Below, in pieces: positions 31,574-41,799 of a DNA stretch of 64,000 nucleotides; position 1 is the first letter of the stretch; each line of letters begins with the position of its first letter. The notes under the pieces are model-generated. The model did no database searches. It was not told where the DNA came from and saw only the letters and a list, made by a program, of their open reading frames with translations. The stretch spans positions 1-64,000 of the forward strand of contig JAKCPI010015674.1 of the NCBI GenBank assembly GCA_023213315.1. The letters are read 5' to 3'. Source of the DNA: Euborellia annulipes. Its lineage: Eukaryota > Arthropoda > Insecta > Dermaptera > Anisolabididae. The position numbers and the translations under genes are program-made.

Positions 31574-31969
31574 AGGTGCGCGTCTCGGGGTGCTAATTTT
31601 GGGAGTATCCAGCGGCCACAATTTTGAAGCTATCGAGCTCAAATTTTTTTTTAATTAAAGCTATTTAAAATGTCTACAACTTATAGAAGCCCTTTTTGAT
31701 TTTCAAAAAATATATATTTTTTTTTTAGATTAATCGCTTTAAATAAAAGATATTTTTAAAAAATTCGCTCTATAACTTATAGATAATTAAATTAGTAATC
31801 GTTGTGTTAAAAAATAATTAATTTTTTACCCTTAATTAATTAGCTGGAATCTAAAATGAAATGGAATAAATCCCTTGTATTCCTATGGGAAAAACTAACG
31901 CCATCGCTTGCCGCCTCGAGTAACTCGGTAGTCAATCGTCAATCTAACGGCTTTTCGAGACGCGCACCA
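31574..31969. mobile_element. MITE with GGTGCGCGTCTCG ends (family K)
   Basis: The left end AGGTGCGCGTCTCGGGG and the right end, inverted, TGGTGCGCGTCTCGAAAAG form a 14-16 bp TIR. TA lies on both sides (31572-31573 and 31970-31971), consistent with a Tc1/mariner-type target. The 396-bp body has no ORF. Confidence 0.72.
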
Positions 31970-31971
31970 TA

Positions 31972-32255
31972 AAAGGTAAAGTAATTTTTTGCAAAATAAT
32001 ATTATATGAGCAATAAAGCATTTTATTATATTGCTTATTGCTTGAAATTAAAATAAATTATCAATTTTGTCTATAAATTAAAATAATAAACTAAGCTTAT
32101 ACATATATTGTTTTTGTTTTTGGAACAAAAAAAAATTAAATAACATTTGTAATCAGTTTAGTAACAAATGTGTGAAAGAAAATTATAATATGAGTTGTTC
32201 AGCTGGTTTATTTAAAAATATAATAATTTTAAATCAATTCATACGACTAGGCAGA
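31972..32255. other. AT-rich spacer
   Basis: No gene or repeat end recognised. Confidence 0.55.
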
Positions 32256-32261
32256 AAGAAG

Positions 32262-32400
32262 AACAACAGCCATCAATGTCATTAAGCAATGCCAAGCGCT
32301 GCTGAACGTCGAATGGGTACCTTTCGAGGCAGTATGTCAGTATGTATAAATAGCCAAAAGTCTGTTCTTTAGTCTTTCCTTTTCTACTTTAGGCTTAAAT
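32262..32400 (+). mobile_element. 5S rRNA-derived fragment (SINE3-like)
   Basis: CATTAAGCAATGCCAAGCGC, then TCGAATGGGTACC follow the 5S rRNA order (box A region, then GGATGGGTGACC). The prefix AACAACAGCCATCAATGTC resembles the prefix at 61.80 kb (CCAACAGCCAGTAAGATC), so the two share ancestry beyond the 5S core. Confidence 0.5.
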
Positions 32401-32529
32401 TCCAAATTTCGTCAAAAATTGGACTAGTGGAGGCTGACCCGGGCTCCTTATGAGTCATCAGCAAGTTATTGCCTATACATACAGTATGTGCAAATAGCCA
32501 CCATCCAAAAAATAAATGCCTTTTAGCCC

Positions 32530-32576
32530 CGGGCGCGAGTTAACTTAACTCAGTTAAGCTCGCTACGCCTTTGGTG
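32530..32576 (+). mobile_element. hAT MITE right-end fragment
   Basis: AGCCCCGGGCGCGAGTTAA and AGTTAAGCTCGCTACGCC match the right end of the element at 2212-2477, with a short internal duplication (TTAACTTAACTCAG). No left end is found. Confidence 0.6.
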
Positions 32577-32579
32577 GCT

Positions 32580-33490
32580 TATAAAGATGAAACCGGCCGT
32601 AAGATAATATACATGTATATTATTTATTAAATAATATTTATTATTATATTATTTTGTCATATACAAACGTAAGAATAAGAAATAAATAAAAAATTATTAC
32701 TATATAAAAGAAAATTGAATTTTAACACCCAAGAGAAAGCCGCATAAGGAAGTTGCCTTAGAAAGGTTAAATCAAGTGAAATTCCTGTAGAATAAAAAAA
32801 AATAAAATAAAATAATATTGCCAAGTTAATTTTTCGCCAATTGCTTCCAGATTTTATTCCCACCCTTTGGAAGATATCAGAATCTAATGGAATTATCTGA
32901 AGCCATTTCGGCTGAGTCGAGCTCTTGCATACCAAATGTCCTTTAAGCCAACAATCAAATTTTATATTGAAATTTATTAGCCTTTGACGTTATACTTTCC
33001 GCCTCTTGGCCACCTAAGTGAATTCAATTACTTTTTGATTGACTTTATTAAAAAAAAAAAAAAAAAAAAATTATTTCATATCCATTTGGGGGAAAAATTC
33101 AAAGGGAAATTCGATTAAGTGAGAACAATCGAATTTTTAAATGGAGGTTTGAATTTCATTTGCACTATTTTCAAGTAAAACGAAAGAAATTTTTTCATTT
33201 TTTTGAAAAGTTATATAAATAAATGGTCTAAAAAAATAATTATTAATCAAAATAAAGCGTTGAGAAGATTTTACTAACAAATGACCAAAATAATGCAAAA
33301 ATTTGACTTGTTGGAATGTTCGATTTACAAAATCAACTTTTTATAAATTTATATATAGGCCTATTGTATAAACATACCTCATCTGATAATCAAGAAAAAT
33401 GTATTTGGAAAAGAAGGGTTAAAAATTAAAAAAGTAAGAAAAAAATATTTCAAATAAAAGTTGTTAAAAATGATAATACAAACTAATTTA
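32580..33490. other. Gene-free AT-rich stretch
   Basis: Includes a run of about 20 A at 33051-33070. A 92-codon minus-strand frame (32657-32935) has no recognisable domain. Confidence 0.5.
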
Positions 33491-33498
33491 ATTATTAA

Positions 33499-34114
33499 GG
33501 CGGAATAGGAGCGACGCATGTTTTTCCCGCTAAGATGGCGTTGTGTGTCATAAAAAGTATGCCCAAAAAATCAAGTAATTCAAAAATTTGCCAAGAGATG
33601 TCAGAATGGTATCTAATAATATTTAATGCATTTGGTTTATTTTGATTGATCTTTTAACAATAAATGCTTTATAAATGTTATTATATATTATGTATCTTTT
33701 ATAAAAGCATAAAAATATATAAATATAGGCCAGATATACACTATTACGGGATCAGCTGTTAGACTAGCCTGCCATCTATTGCAAGAATGCTGAACTAATT
33801 TGACAGTTGATTTTTTAAATAAATCATCTAAGCTTATTTTAAAAATTTCTTAATTAATATGTGATTAATAATAACAATAAATTCATTTTATAATTAAAAA
33901 AAGTTAAAGATTATTGGGACAGATTGTTTTTTTGTATTTGATTGATAACAAAAAATTTATTTCCTTAATTTTTTTAGAAATCATTAAAAAAATTATAGCT
34001 CAATGTCCCAATAATCTCTTATGAATTTAATTCATTTAAAAAAAACGCATTGAAAAATTCCTTATAATAGTCTAGTTTTTTTAAATTACATTTAGACGTC
34101 GCTCTTGAACCCCC
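33499..34114 (+). mobile_element. TTAA MITE, family I reference copy
   Basis: Flanked by TTAA at 33495-33498 and 34115-34118. The ends read GGCGGAATAGGAGCGACG and, inverted, GGGGGTTCAAGAGCGACG. It contains AAGATGGCGTTGTGTGTCA and an internal hairpin whose arms read AGATTATTGGGAC and GTCCCAATAATCT. At 616 bp and uninterrupted, it serves as the reference for the copies at 20971 and 12963. No coding sequence is seen; a TTAA target suggests piggyBac or Kolobok relatives. Confidence 0.8.
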
Positions 34115-34154
34115 TTAAATATAAATTTTATATAGGAAGTTTTTCTTATTGCAG

Positions 34155-34275
34155 GTATCAGGTCTGTATATTTTTCAATTTCAGACTTGACGATGGTCCA
34201 TTGAGGCCGAAACCAGGATCTTAAGCGCTGACTGGTCGTCAAAACAATAAAAAAATTTCGTCATAAATAAAGGTA
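34155..34275 (+). mobile_element. Penelope-like LTR fragment 3
   Basis: A single hammerhead-like core followed by CTTAAGCGCTGACTGGTCG and AACAATAAAAAAATTTCG, the same layout (core, then about 30-50 bp, then AATAAA) as at 29.98 kb. No second arm is detected. Confidence 0.45.
34187..34213 (+). ncRNA. Hammerhead-ribozyme-like core, PLE LTR 3
   Basis: TTGACGA, T, GGTC paired with GGCC (one G-U) across CATTGA, then GAAAC. The first core base is T rather than C, so catalytic activity is doubtful, but the order and spacing equal those of the other copies. Confidence 0.42.
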
Positions 34276-34341
34276 TTCTAATTTACCTGCACTAACAAGA
34301 AAAAAGTTCCTATATATAATTAATTATTATGGATTCTTAGG

Positions 34342-34573
34342 AGTGGGGATTAATGAAATTTGTCGGGGGGCGGGTTTTTTTTTTTCTTTAAGGACATTGT
34401 GGGCATCTATGGATTTAGACCCCTGTCCTATTTATTTAAATTGATTGGTAACAAATTCAATTGAAATTAAAGCCCGGAAATCATAATTTCTTTAGATTAC
34501 GAGTTTTTATAACATTGTGAATTTCTTTTTTGGGGGGGGCCCCTCCCCCCTCCTCCCCCTCCACTTCGCCCCG
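34342..34573. mobile_element. hAT-type MITE with 8-bp target duplication
   Basis: Perfect 8-bp duplications TTCTTAGG (34334-34341 and 34574-34581) flank a 232-bp element. Its right end, inverted, reads CGGGGCGAAGTGGAGGGGG; the left end AGTGGGGATTAATG is a degenerate counterpart. It has G/C runs inside both ends and no ORF. Confidence 0.75.
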
Positions 34574-34599
34574 TTCTTAGGTCTTCTGAATTCATTAAT

Positions 34600-35295
34600 T
34601 TAAGTAGGCTTCGCAAATTCTTTTTTTTTTTTTTTTAATAAACCTCGGTAGATGAAGAACGCAGCTTTCTTATTGAGAAGTATGTATCACAAATTTCTTT
34701 AAAAAAATTGAAAAGATACTTAGCAAATGGCTCTAGAAGAGAGATAGATATATGGGTATATAAGGTCAAAGACTTAGTAGAAGACCCCTTCTAAGGTGTA
34801 CCCTTGCGTGGGTTTACTTGACATCTAAGATATCGAGGTTATTTCTCTTCCCTGTATATATCCTTTATGAAATTTATGTTTCTAATCACAAAGAGTATCG
34901 CATTACACTTTCCTTAAGGAACTAGGTAATTTATTGTCAGAATAAAATAATGACAACAACATATAAATAAAAAAAGAAAATTATATATACTTTTTTCCTG
35001 TTCAATATTCCAACCATTTATTTAATTAAAATTTATTCAATATGTTCATTAAGATATTAGAGTTAGTTAAAAATTTTAATTTCATTTCGAAAATAAAAAT
35101 ATATTTCATAAACTAGAAGCAAATATAAATTTTGAAGTAAATAATGTTACTTTTTTAATTAATATAATAGCATAAGCTCCATCAAAGGTAAATAAAATTG
35201 AATTAGCTGCATTTGCAAATAAAACAAGAGTGTTGGAAATTTAATTTAGAAAATACAAATAGTCCAACTGCTAAATAAAAAAATACACCCATTTC
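34600..35295. other. Gene-free AT-rich stretch
   Basis: A T16 run at 34621-34636 and otherwise AT-rich sequence. No gene recognised. Confidence 0.5.
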
Positions 35296-35300
35296 ATATA

Positions 35301-35450
35301 CAGTAGAACCTCGCTTAACGAGCACCTCTCATAACGAGTAATTCGCAAACGAGCCCTCTCATAACGAGCAAAACAAATGGTAAAAGAATGACGTTTCTCA
35401 TAACGAGTGGCGAGGAGAGGGGAAGTCCCGGATTGCGCGCATGATACAGT
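35301..35450 (+). mobile_element. Tigger/pogo-like transposon fragment
   Basis: Begins CAGTAGAACCTCGCTTAACG, a textbook Tigger-type terminus, followed by repeated CATAACGAG words (35330, 35353, 35401) as in pogo-superfamily subterminal regions. The opposite terminus is not found, so this is a truncated or solo end. Confidence 0.6.
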
Positions 35451-35602
35451 ATGTGTCATTGGGGGGGGGGGAACAGCTTTATGGGGAAAATGTTATTTTT
35501 AGATTATTATTATTTTTTATTAAATTTATTAATTAAAGAGAAAAAAACGCTATATTTTCAGCAATTGTTTTTAATTCGTTAGCAAGGCAATATTTCCAGA
35601 TA

Positions 35603-35633
35603 TTTCGGAGACCTATCGGCACTCCTTCCTCAG
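35603..35633 (-). ncRNA. Hammerhead-ribozyme-like core, PLE LTR 4 outer left
   Basis: On the minus strand: CTGAGGA, A, GGAG paired with CTCC across about 11 bases, then GAAAT. Matches CUGANGA, stem II, GAAA with the same extra base as the other copies. Confidence 0.48.
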
Positions 35634-36058
35634 TGGATCTATATTAACATAAAAGGGGACATCTGTGAGAAAGGGCGGTGGGTCATAAATAATGTTTCGA
35701 AAAAATGTTACAAAAAGATACATACTTCACCAGAGCATAAAAACTCTGTAGATAAAACGTAGTTTGAATATTAGGCTGGGATGAGTAGAGTAAAGGGGTT
35801 GGAGAGAAATAACCAGCAACTTTCACTCACCGCCCTTTCCGGAGATATTGGATGGTAGAACACACATCATCTTCAGTGCCGCGAGGATATAGTAGGTGGG
35901 CTTAGTCTATTTATATCAAATGCCTTAGGGGCGTTAAACATAGTGGTGAGGTGCCTTCTCTAAGCTGATGACCGCTCTGTGTCCATAGCAGAACTATGTT
36001 TAACGCCCCTAAGGCATTTGATATAAATAGACTAAGCCCACCTACTATATCCTCGCGG

Positions 36059-36092
36059 CACTAAGATGATGTGTGTTCTACGCATCGAAATA
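36059..36092 (+). ncRNA. Degenerate hammerhead-like core, PLE LTR 4 inner
   Basis: CTAAGA (CTGAAGA in the opposite arm near 35873), T, GATG paired with CATC around TGTGTTCTACG, then GAAATATCTG. One core base is lost here and the opposite arm has lost its GAAA, so neither inner copy is complete. Confidence 0.4.
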
Positions 36093-36796
36093 TCTGCCGG
36101 ATAAAAGGACGTCAGGTGGAGCTGTAAAGTTGCTGGTTATTTCTCTCCAACCCCTTTACTCTGTAGATAAAAATTATAAAAACCAAACAGCCTTAGTCAA
36201 ACACTCCAAAATTGAAAAGCATAGCTTTGATTTGATAACTACGTGGTTTTGGATTTTGAGAAAAATTGGATGAAGCGATATTTCAAAGAAAGTTGTTTCA
36301 TTCAAAAAACATTAATAGGACAGTGAATTTTAGGGTTGACACTGAAAACCTCATAAACGGTTATAAAATTCTATTGAAAGACTGAACCACCGAAATGTCG
36401 TATCAAAACGTCATTCTCAATTTATTAAAAATAATTCTATTAAATGAATAGAGATATATTTTCCTTGTCTGACAATTTTTACTAAAGCTTTTGTATGTAT
36501 TTTTAAAAATAGAAATAATTCCTAGATTAATTTATATTATTATAGATTTGAGAAATTAATTTTTAACTATTTTTATAAATTGTATATTATATATTTCGGA
36601 TTTCCTATCTAATTGAATCAAATGATTAATAATTGCTAGTAGAATAACATGTCGCTTCCAAGCGTTTTAATCATAAGGGCCATAATGTGGTGAATTGAGG
36701 TGAAGTATGTATCTTTTTGTAACATTTTTTCGAAACATTATTTATGACCCACCGCCTTTTCTCACAGATGTCCCCTTTTATGTTAATATAGATCCA

Positions 36797-36827
36797 CTGA
36801 GGAAGGAGTGCCGATAGGTCTCCGAAA
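36797..36827 (+). ncRNA. Hammerhead-ribozyme-like core, PLE LTR 4 outer right
   Basis: Identical in sequence to the left-arm core: CTGAGGA, A, GGAG/CTCC stem, GAAAT. Both arms are preserved. Confidence 0.48.
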
Positions 36828-36899
36828 TATCTGGAAATATTGCCTTGCTAACGAATTAAAAACAATTGCTGAAAATATAGCGTTTTTTTCTCTTTAATA

Positions 36900-38640
36900 A
36901 ACCAACTTCAGCAACACCACTTGAGGTAAATTTATTAATTTCAAAAAAATAAAATTGCCCAAGATCCGTAGTATAGTGGAACAGTCCTCGCTTCTTATGC
37001 AAGGATTCGGTGCTAAAGGACCTGAATCCTTGCCGAAAAAAGCTTAAACGACAAAAAAAAACTTCCAAATTGAATTTTCAATTTATTTTGAGTCATTTGT
37101 TTCGTTGAATGAACGAAAACTTTATTCCACAAAAATTTCCATTATTATAAACGAATTTTGTCAATGGGGAATCCCATCTAGAGGGGGTGAAGAGAACTAA
37201 AAACGTTGAGATCCTTTCAGGGGGAGGTGCTTAATTAAAATCAATCAATTAAATAGGATCAAAAGTTTGAATTTTATAAATCTATTATCTGAATTTAACA
37301 GTAAAATAAAAAAAAATCGAATTATTAACAGCCTCTAGCGAAATATCTTGTAGATTCGAGACAAATCTCTCTCGTCAGTATATTTATTTTCTCTCTCTCT
37401 CTCTCTTTTCAATGGAACAGATGAATTGAAAACAAAATCAATTTTCAAACCAATGTAGAGTGAATGAACGAAACAGCCCTTTGCCCACTCACTGTGTTTC
37501 ATCTATCTTTATTTAAATTCAAATATTTAAATCCCTTTGAGAAATTTAAATTAGAATTTCTTAATAAAAAGGAATATAATTTATTTTCGTAATTTTAATC
37601 TTCAAGATTGGCGACCAGGTGAATCTAATCAGAGACCCAAGGGGCTTAAGTCAACGAAGCTTAACCACGATACGAACAGACCTAATCAGTGCTCTAAGAT
37701 GAAAGATTAATTTGAAAATCAAGTAAATTACACCCAGAACAAATTACTTTTTAAACAAAATATTGTAGAAAATTGTAGAAATTAAAGTAAAAAATAAAAA
37801 TAAATTAAAGAGTATCTAAAGTTTATATAGGGTAAACTTAATTATTTTTTAAATTATATTATATAGAGGTATATTCTTAATTAAAACTCAGAATATTGTA
37901 AAAAGGATTAATTTTCATTTGTCATTGGTCAAGAAAATATCTAATACAATCTGTATCTAGACATAAACTTTAATTAAAACAATAAAAGGTGCCCCCCTTC
38001 AAGCAGACCAGCGTAGGAATGAATTTTATATTTATGATTTTAGTTTAATTATTAGCATAATTGGTGGTAAGTTTATTAGTTTGACAGATACAAAAATTTA
38101 ACATTCGTTATTAAAGTTCATTTTGAAATTAAAAAATTTGAATAAGTGTGTATTTAATTTTTTAAAAGATCAACCTCATAAACCAAATTTCAAATCAATA
38201 TTAATAATTGAAATCAATTTAATAAAATGATAATTGATTTGGAGGTAAGGCTATAATTTAAACGTTATTTATTATTAATTTTGAATCTATGAATATACTA
38301 TATATTTGTGAAATTGTGGGAGTAAAATCAATAAACAATATTAAAATTTGGCACAATCAAATACGGTTTAATCAGTGTATTGGTATATACATTTGTAACT
38401 GTAGTATACTTTGTTTAGAACAAAATGTGACACGCTTTTAGAATTATCTGTAAAAGTGTTAAAATTTTTTGTGATATTTTACAGATATCTAATAAAGATT
38501 AGGTCAGATCAATTTGATTTAATAAACAAAATTGGACGACCTTTTTTATATTCTACATATTTTCATATTGATTTTTATCCCCCCCCCCCCACCCACCCCC
38601 AGTTGAATATATATGTTTATTAATACACGGAAAAACAGAA
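36900..38640. other. Gene-free AT-rich stretch
   Basis: Contains a (CT)n run at 37391-37406, a slightly GC-richer segment at 37610-37700 (GGCGACCAGGTGAATC) without identity, and a C run at 38580-38600. No gene recognised. Confidence 0.5.
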
Positions 38641-38696
38641 GAAATTAGACACTTAAATCTGCGTTTTTAGCTATTCTGAGACGTGAAAAATATTAT

Positions 38697-38945
38697 GAGC
38701 TTAAAGGGCCCGGGCTGCCTCAGGAAAAAATTTCCAAATGGTTTTTTTTTAATTGAAATTTTAAGATTTGAGCTTAAAGGGCCCGGGCCCTTAAGGAAAA
38801 AAATTTCTTTTTTTTATTGAAATTTTAACCATCAAAATTATTTTTTATTACTATTTTAAAGTTCGAACGCAAAGGGCCCGGGTCCCCTCAGAGGGCCCGG
38901 GTTCCGGGGATATAGCTCCCCTCCCCCCTGTCTGCGGCCCTGGTT
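38697..38945. repeat. Tandem AAAGGGCCCGGG repeat ending in hAT-like terminus
   Basis: The phrase CTTAAAGGGCCCGGG recurs at 38700, 38773 and (as CGCAAAGGGCCCGGG) 38868, with GAAATTTTAA between the first two, giving a unit of about 70 bp. The right edge reads, inverted, CAGGGCCGCAGACAGGGGG, like a hAT terminus, so this may be the repetitive end of a DNA transposon whose left end is not clear. Confidence 0.5.
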
Positions 38946-39060
38946 ACAATTTAGCTGTTTTTTTCTGGGTATACATTTGTCTATAGTCAAAGAAAGAACC
39001 ACCCTCCCCCCCCCCCCCTTAGACCGCTGGTTTAAATTTTCAGATAAACAAATCACTGAA

Positions 39061-39470
39061 TATATAATAATACTGTATGATTAATAAGTTTTTTTTCATT
39101 TAAAGAGTTAAGTATTAACATACTAATATTGTATGACTCTGAAGCATTTAAAATTATTTTCAAAATTAGAATATGTATTCTAATATATCGAAAGAAGTGA
39201 AATAAAGTCTTTTATACTGCTTCGAGGAATTTGAAAGATCTCATATCGTTGATATGTGAGATTATATGATATTAAAAAATAATCTAGGTCGTAGAGGGGA
39301 GTATGAATGGTTACAATGCCTTTAATTCTTCTCGAGTTCGAAATGAAATTTTTATTAAGTGAACTCGAGACGAAAATAAAATAAATTTATATTTAGCCCT
39401 GACCTTAGAACGTTTTGGAATTCTCAACTTTTGAAAATTACAAATGGAATTTGGTCAGAGGAGCAGAGTT
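39061..39470. other. Gene-free AT-rich stretch
   Basis: A short inverted pair CTCGAGTTCG/CGAACTCGAG at 39335-39366. Otherwise nothing recognised. Confidence 0.5.
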
Positions 39471-39483
39471 TATAGATAAACGG

Positions 39484-39600
39484 AATTTATGTATGTATAT
39501 TTAATTAGTTTATCTATATAATTTATATATAAGCCTATATATAAATGAAATGGGAAAAATGTATGTATGTATGTATATATATGTATGTATATGTTCTATA
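39484..39600 (+). repeat. ATGT tetranucleotide microsatellite
   Basis: Repeated ATGTATGTATGT units at 39560-39592, with interrupted TATA/ATGT sequence from 39489, which form a simple repeat. Confidence 0.7.
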
Positions 39601-39764
39601 GAAATCCACAATTTTCAATGAATCTATTTGAAATTAAGTACACTTATAGTACATGGCTCTGGGAGTAACGTAGTAATAATTTGAATCTCTTAAATATTTT
39701 GGAAAATTAATTATAATCAAATTTCTTCAATATGAGAACACAAAATCTACAAGTTGGCTAGAAA

Positions 39765-40070
39765 TTAGAGAGCGTCATTTGTGCTCTGTGAAACAGCTTT
39801 CTGGTTGTACGACTAGCCGCTGTGGGCGGAGCTACGCAGCAGTTAAAAAAAGAACAGAACACAAAGATTGACTCTTCAAACAGTCATAAATAGACCCTTT
39901 GTGCTGTTCCCAGTCGCTAGCCTCGCCTCGCTTGAATTCAAGATCCTTCCTTAACATCTTAACACTTGCATTGCAACAAGAAATATCCTAAATTAGCAAT
40001 AAACTTGCCCGCCAGAGGCGAGCAAGGGGGTCCAGGGGACGCAGCCCCCTGGCTTTGCGACTATTATTTA
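39765..40070. other. GC-richer block with hAT-like words
   Basis: GTGGGCGGAGCTACGCAGCAG (39822-39842) and GAGGCGAGCAAGGGGGTCC (40015-40033) with AGCCCCCTGG downstream look like worn MITE ends. GCTCTGTGAAACAGC makes a small hairpin. No duplication or paired ends could be established, and no coding exon is evident. Confidence 0.3.
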
Positions 40071-41120
40071 TAAAATTCATTTCGAAAGGAATAACTATTA
40101 CGATATAGTTTATTAATATTCTTGAGAAAAATTAAGGTAAGATTCTTAAAATTTTGATTTTCTAGTATCTCTGGTAATACATCAATTAACCGTTAGTATT
40201 AAATGAAATCAAATTTGTCAATATTTAAAAAATATATAAATAATATTGAAGTAAACAAGCCTTGCTATTGAAATCTTTTTCAGGCCTTCATTTAAATGAG
40301 CAAAATTCATCTGTCATCTCCATATCTTGTTTATTTCATCATTGTTTCTATCGAATTTAGAATATGACAGGCAGACATTCTATAACTCGAAAAGGGTATG
40401 TTTTCATCTAAAATATTGGGGGAATTTTTTAGCTACAATAATATATTTTTTTTATCCTAAGAATATATTCGTTTCAATATGTATAGGTTGACTTCACATA
40501 TAAACAAATAAAAACGCTGGTCTCTATTTATTCATTTGATTTTGCTTCTGAAGTACAAATCAATTTTTAAATGTTTATGTTTAATATGAAATAGGAGGTT
40601 ATACGTAGATCAGGATTGAAAAAGGGCCATCATCGTGTAGTAATGTAACAATGGGGGATGACTAGCTAATACCCTCGCCTGACGACTGGTCAAGCTCCTT
40701 TTTCTCTTGAAATAATAAATATCCATATATAAAGTAAAGGAGTTTTTAAAATAGGGAGGTGAGTGAATGAGAATTAAGGAATTTGTGAACCTGATTTTCC
40801 TGGCCTTATTTTGCCGGGGGTCGGGCGAGGGGAGGGGGAAGGGCTGATCGCTCTCTTTGTGGACCCGCGAATGGTTATAACCATTTCTTGAGAGTGGGAT
40901 AAATACGATAACAAAAATGTTATTTTACACAGTATTATATGCATTATTTGTTCATTACGAAATTTATTTTTAAAATGTTATTTTAACTTAAAAAAACAAG
41001 CAGGTTAATAAAGAATGTTATTTTTTAAATACAAAAACTCGCTCATTATTTTTGTTTTTAACATCAACAATCGATATTAAAAAAAAAAGTTCAATATATT
41101 TCAAGTTGTTTATTCATCGG
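40071..41120. other. Gene-free AT-rich stretch
   Basis: AT-rich, with one GC-rich segment at 40812-40875 (GCCGGGGGTCGGGCGAGGGG) of unknown nature. Confidence 0.5.
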
Positions 41121-41124
41121 CAGC

Positions 41125-41798
41125 TTTTTACTTTCTCTTACCTCTATATATATGTTAATATATATAGAGAGAAAGTATTGTATTCATGTCAAAATTTCGA
41201 TGTCGAGATTTTGATGAATATACACGTTTTGAGGTCCCCTGAATCCAAAAAAGTGGTTTTCGCGACATGGTCTGTCTTTGTGTGTGTGTGTGTATCCACT
41301 TTAAAGCATGAAGAAATTGAGCCAGGAGGTTGAAATTTTATATTTAAGTTAGAAGCCCTCCTGGGACGTAACATGAAGCTTTTGAATAAAATCGGCCAAA
41401 AAGTACTAGTACATTACTAATGTACTTTTTCAGTTTTCGATTTTCTCAAATTTCGCCCAAATGATTTTGTTTAAAATTCATGAATCAATTATTTTTTAGA
41501 TACTCTTTAAAATGAATATTCTCATTTTGCCTTTTGAAATTTTTTGAAGCACACTTTACACTAACAAGTAAGTGTACAAGTCTTGTACTTCATAAGAAAG
41601 GAGAAATGGTTGCCAAGGTAACAAAAGATAAATATTTACCCATGTTTATAAATTTTACATCTTGAATTTTAATATATCGGCGGAAACAAAATACATGTCC
41701 ACACAAAAAATCTGATGTGACAAGCACAGAACACAACTTTCGATCACCGAAGGTAAGAGAAAGTTGTGTGCTGTGCGACCAGTGACCCCAGATTTTTA
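41125..41798 (+). mobile_element. Family A element, full-length copy 7
   Basis: Plus-oriented, TTTTTACTTTCTCTTACC to GTGACCCCAGATTTTT. The leading hairpin has TTAATATATATAG, the GT array is short (41279-41293), the X-box is mutated to GTTGCCAAGGTAAC, and a short local duplication (AAGTAAGTGTACAAGTCTTG) precedes it. Confidence 0.85.
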
Positions 41799-41799
41799 T

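Larger units (their letters stand above)
35535..36893. mobile_element. Penelope-like LTR palindrome 4 (doubly nested)
   Basis: Outer arms 35535-35722 and about 36705-36893 are near-perfect inverse copies, sharing TAAAGAGAAAAAAACGC, AATATTTCCAGATATTTCGG and CTCACAGATGTCCCCTTT. An inner pair (about 35790-35950 and 35995-36170) shares CTAAGCCCACCTACTATATC and GTTGCTGGTTATTTCTCTCC. Each pair contains hammerhead-like cores, so at least two terminal-repeat units are arranged symmetrically. The interior AT-rich DNA (36175-36700) holds no reverse transcriptase that I can read. Confidence 0.6.

Noticed and set aside
35535..36893. LTR retrotransposon with paired direct LTRs
   Set aside because: The long repeats are inverted, not direct, carry hammerhead-like cores and lack TG...CA ends and a primer-binding site. 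A Penelope-like origin fits better.
37610..37700. LTR primer-binding-site-like GGCGACCAGGTG
   Set aside because: No flanking LTR, TG/CA ends or polypurine tract could be found, so the word is likely chance.
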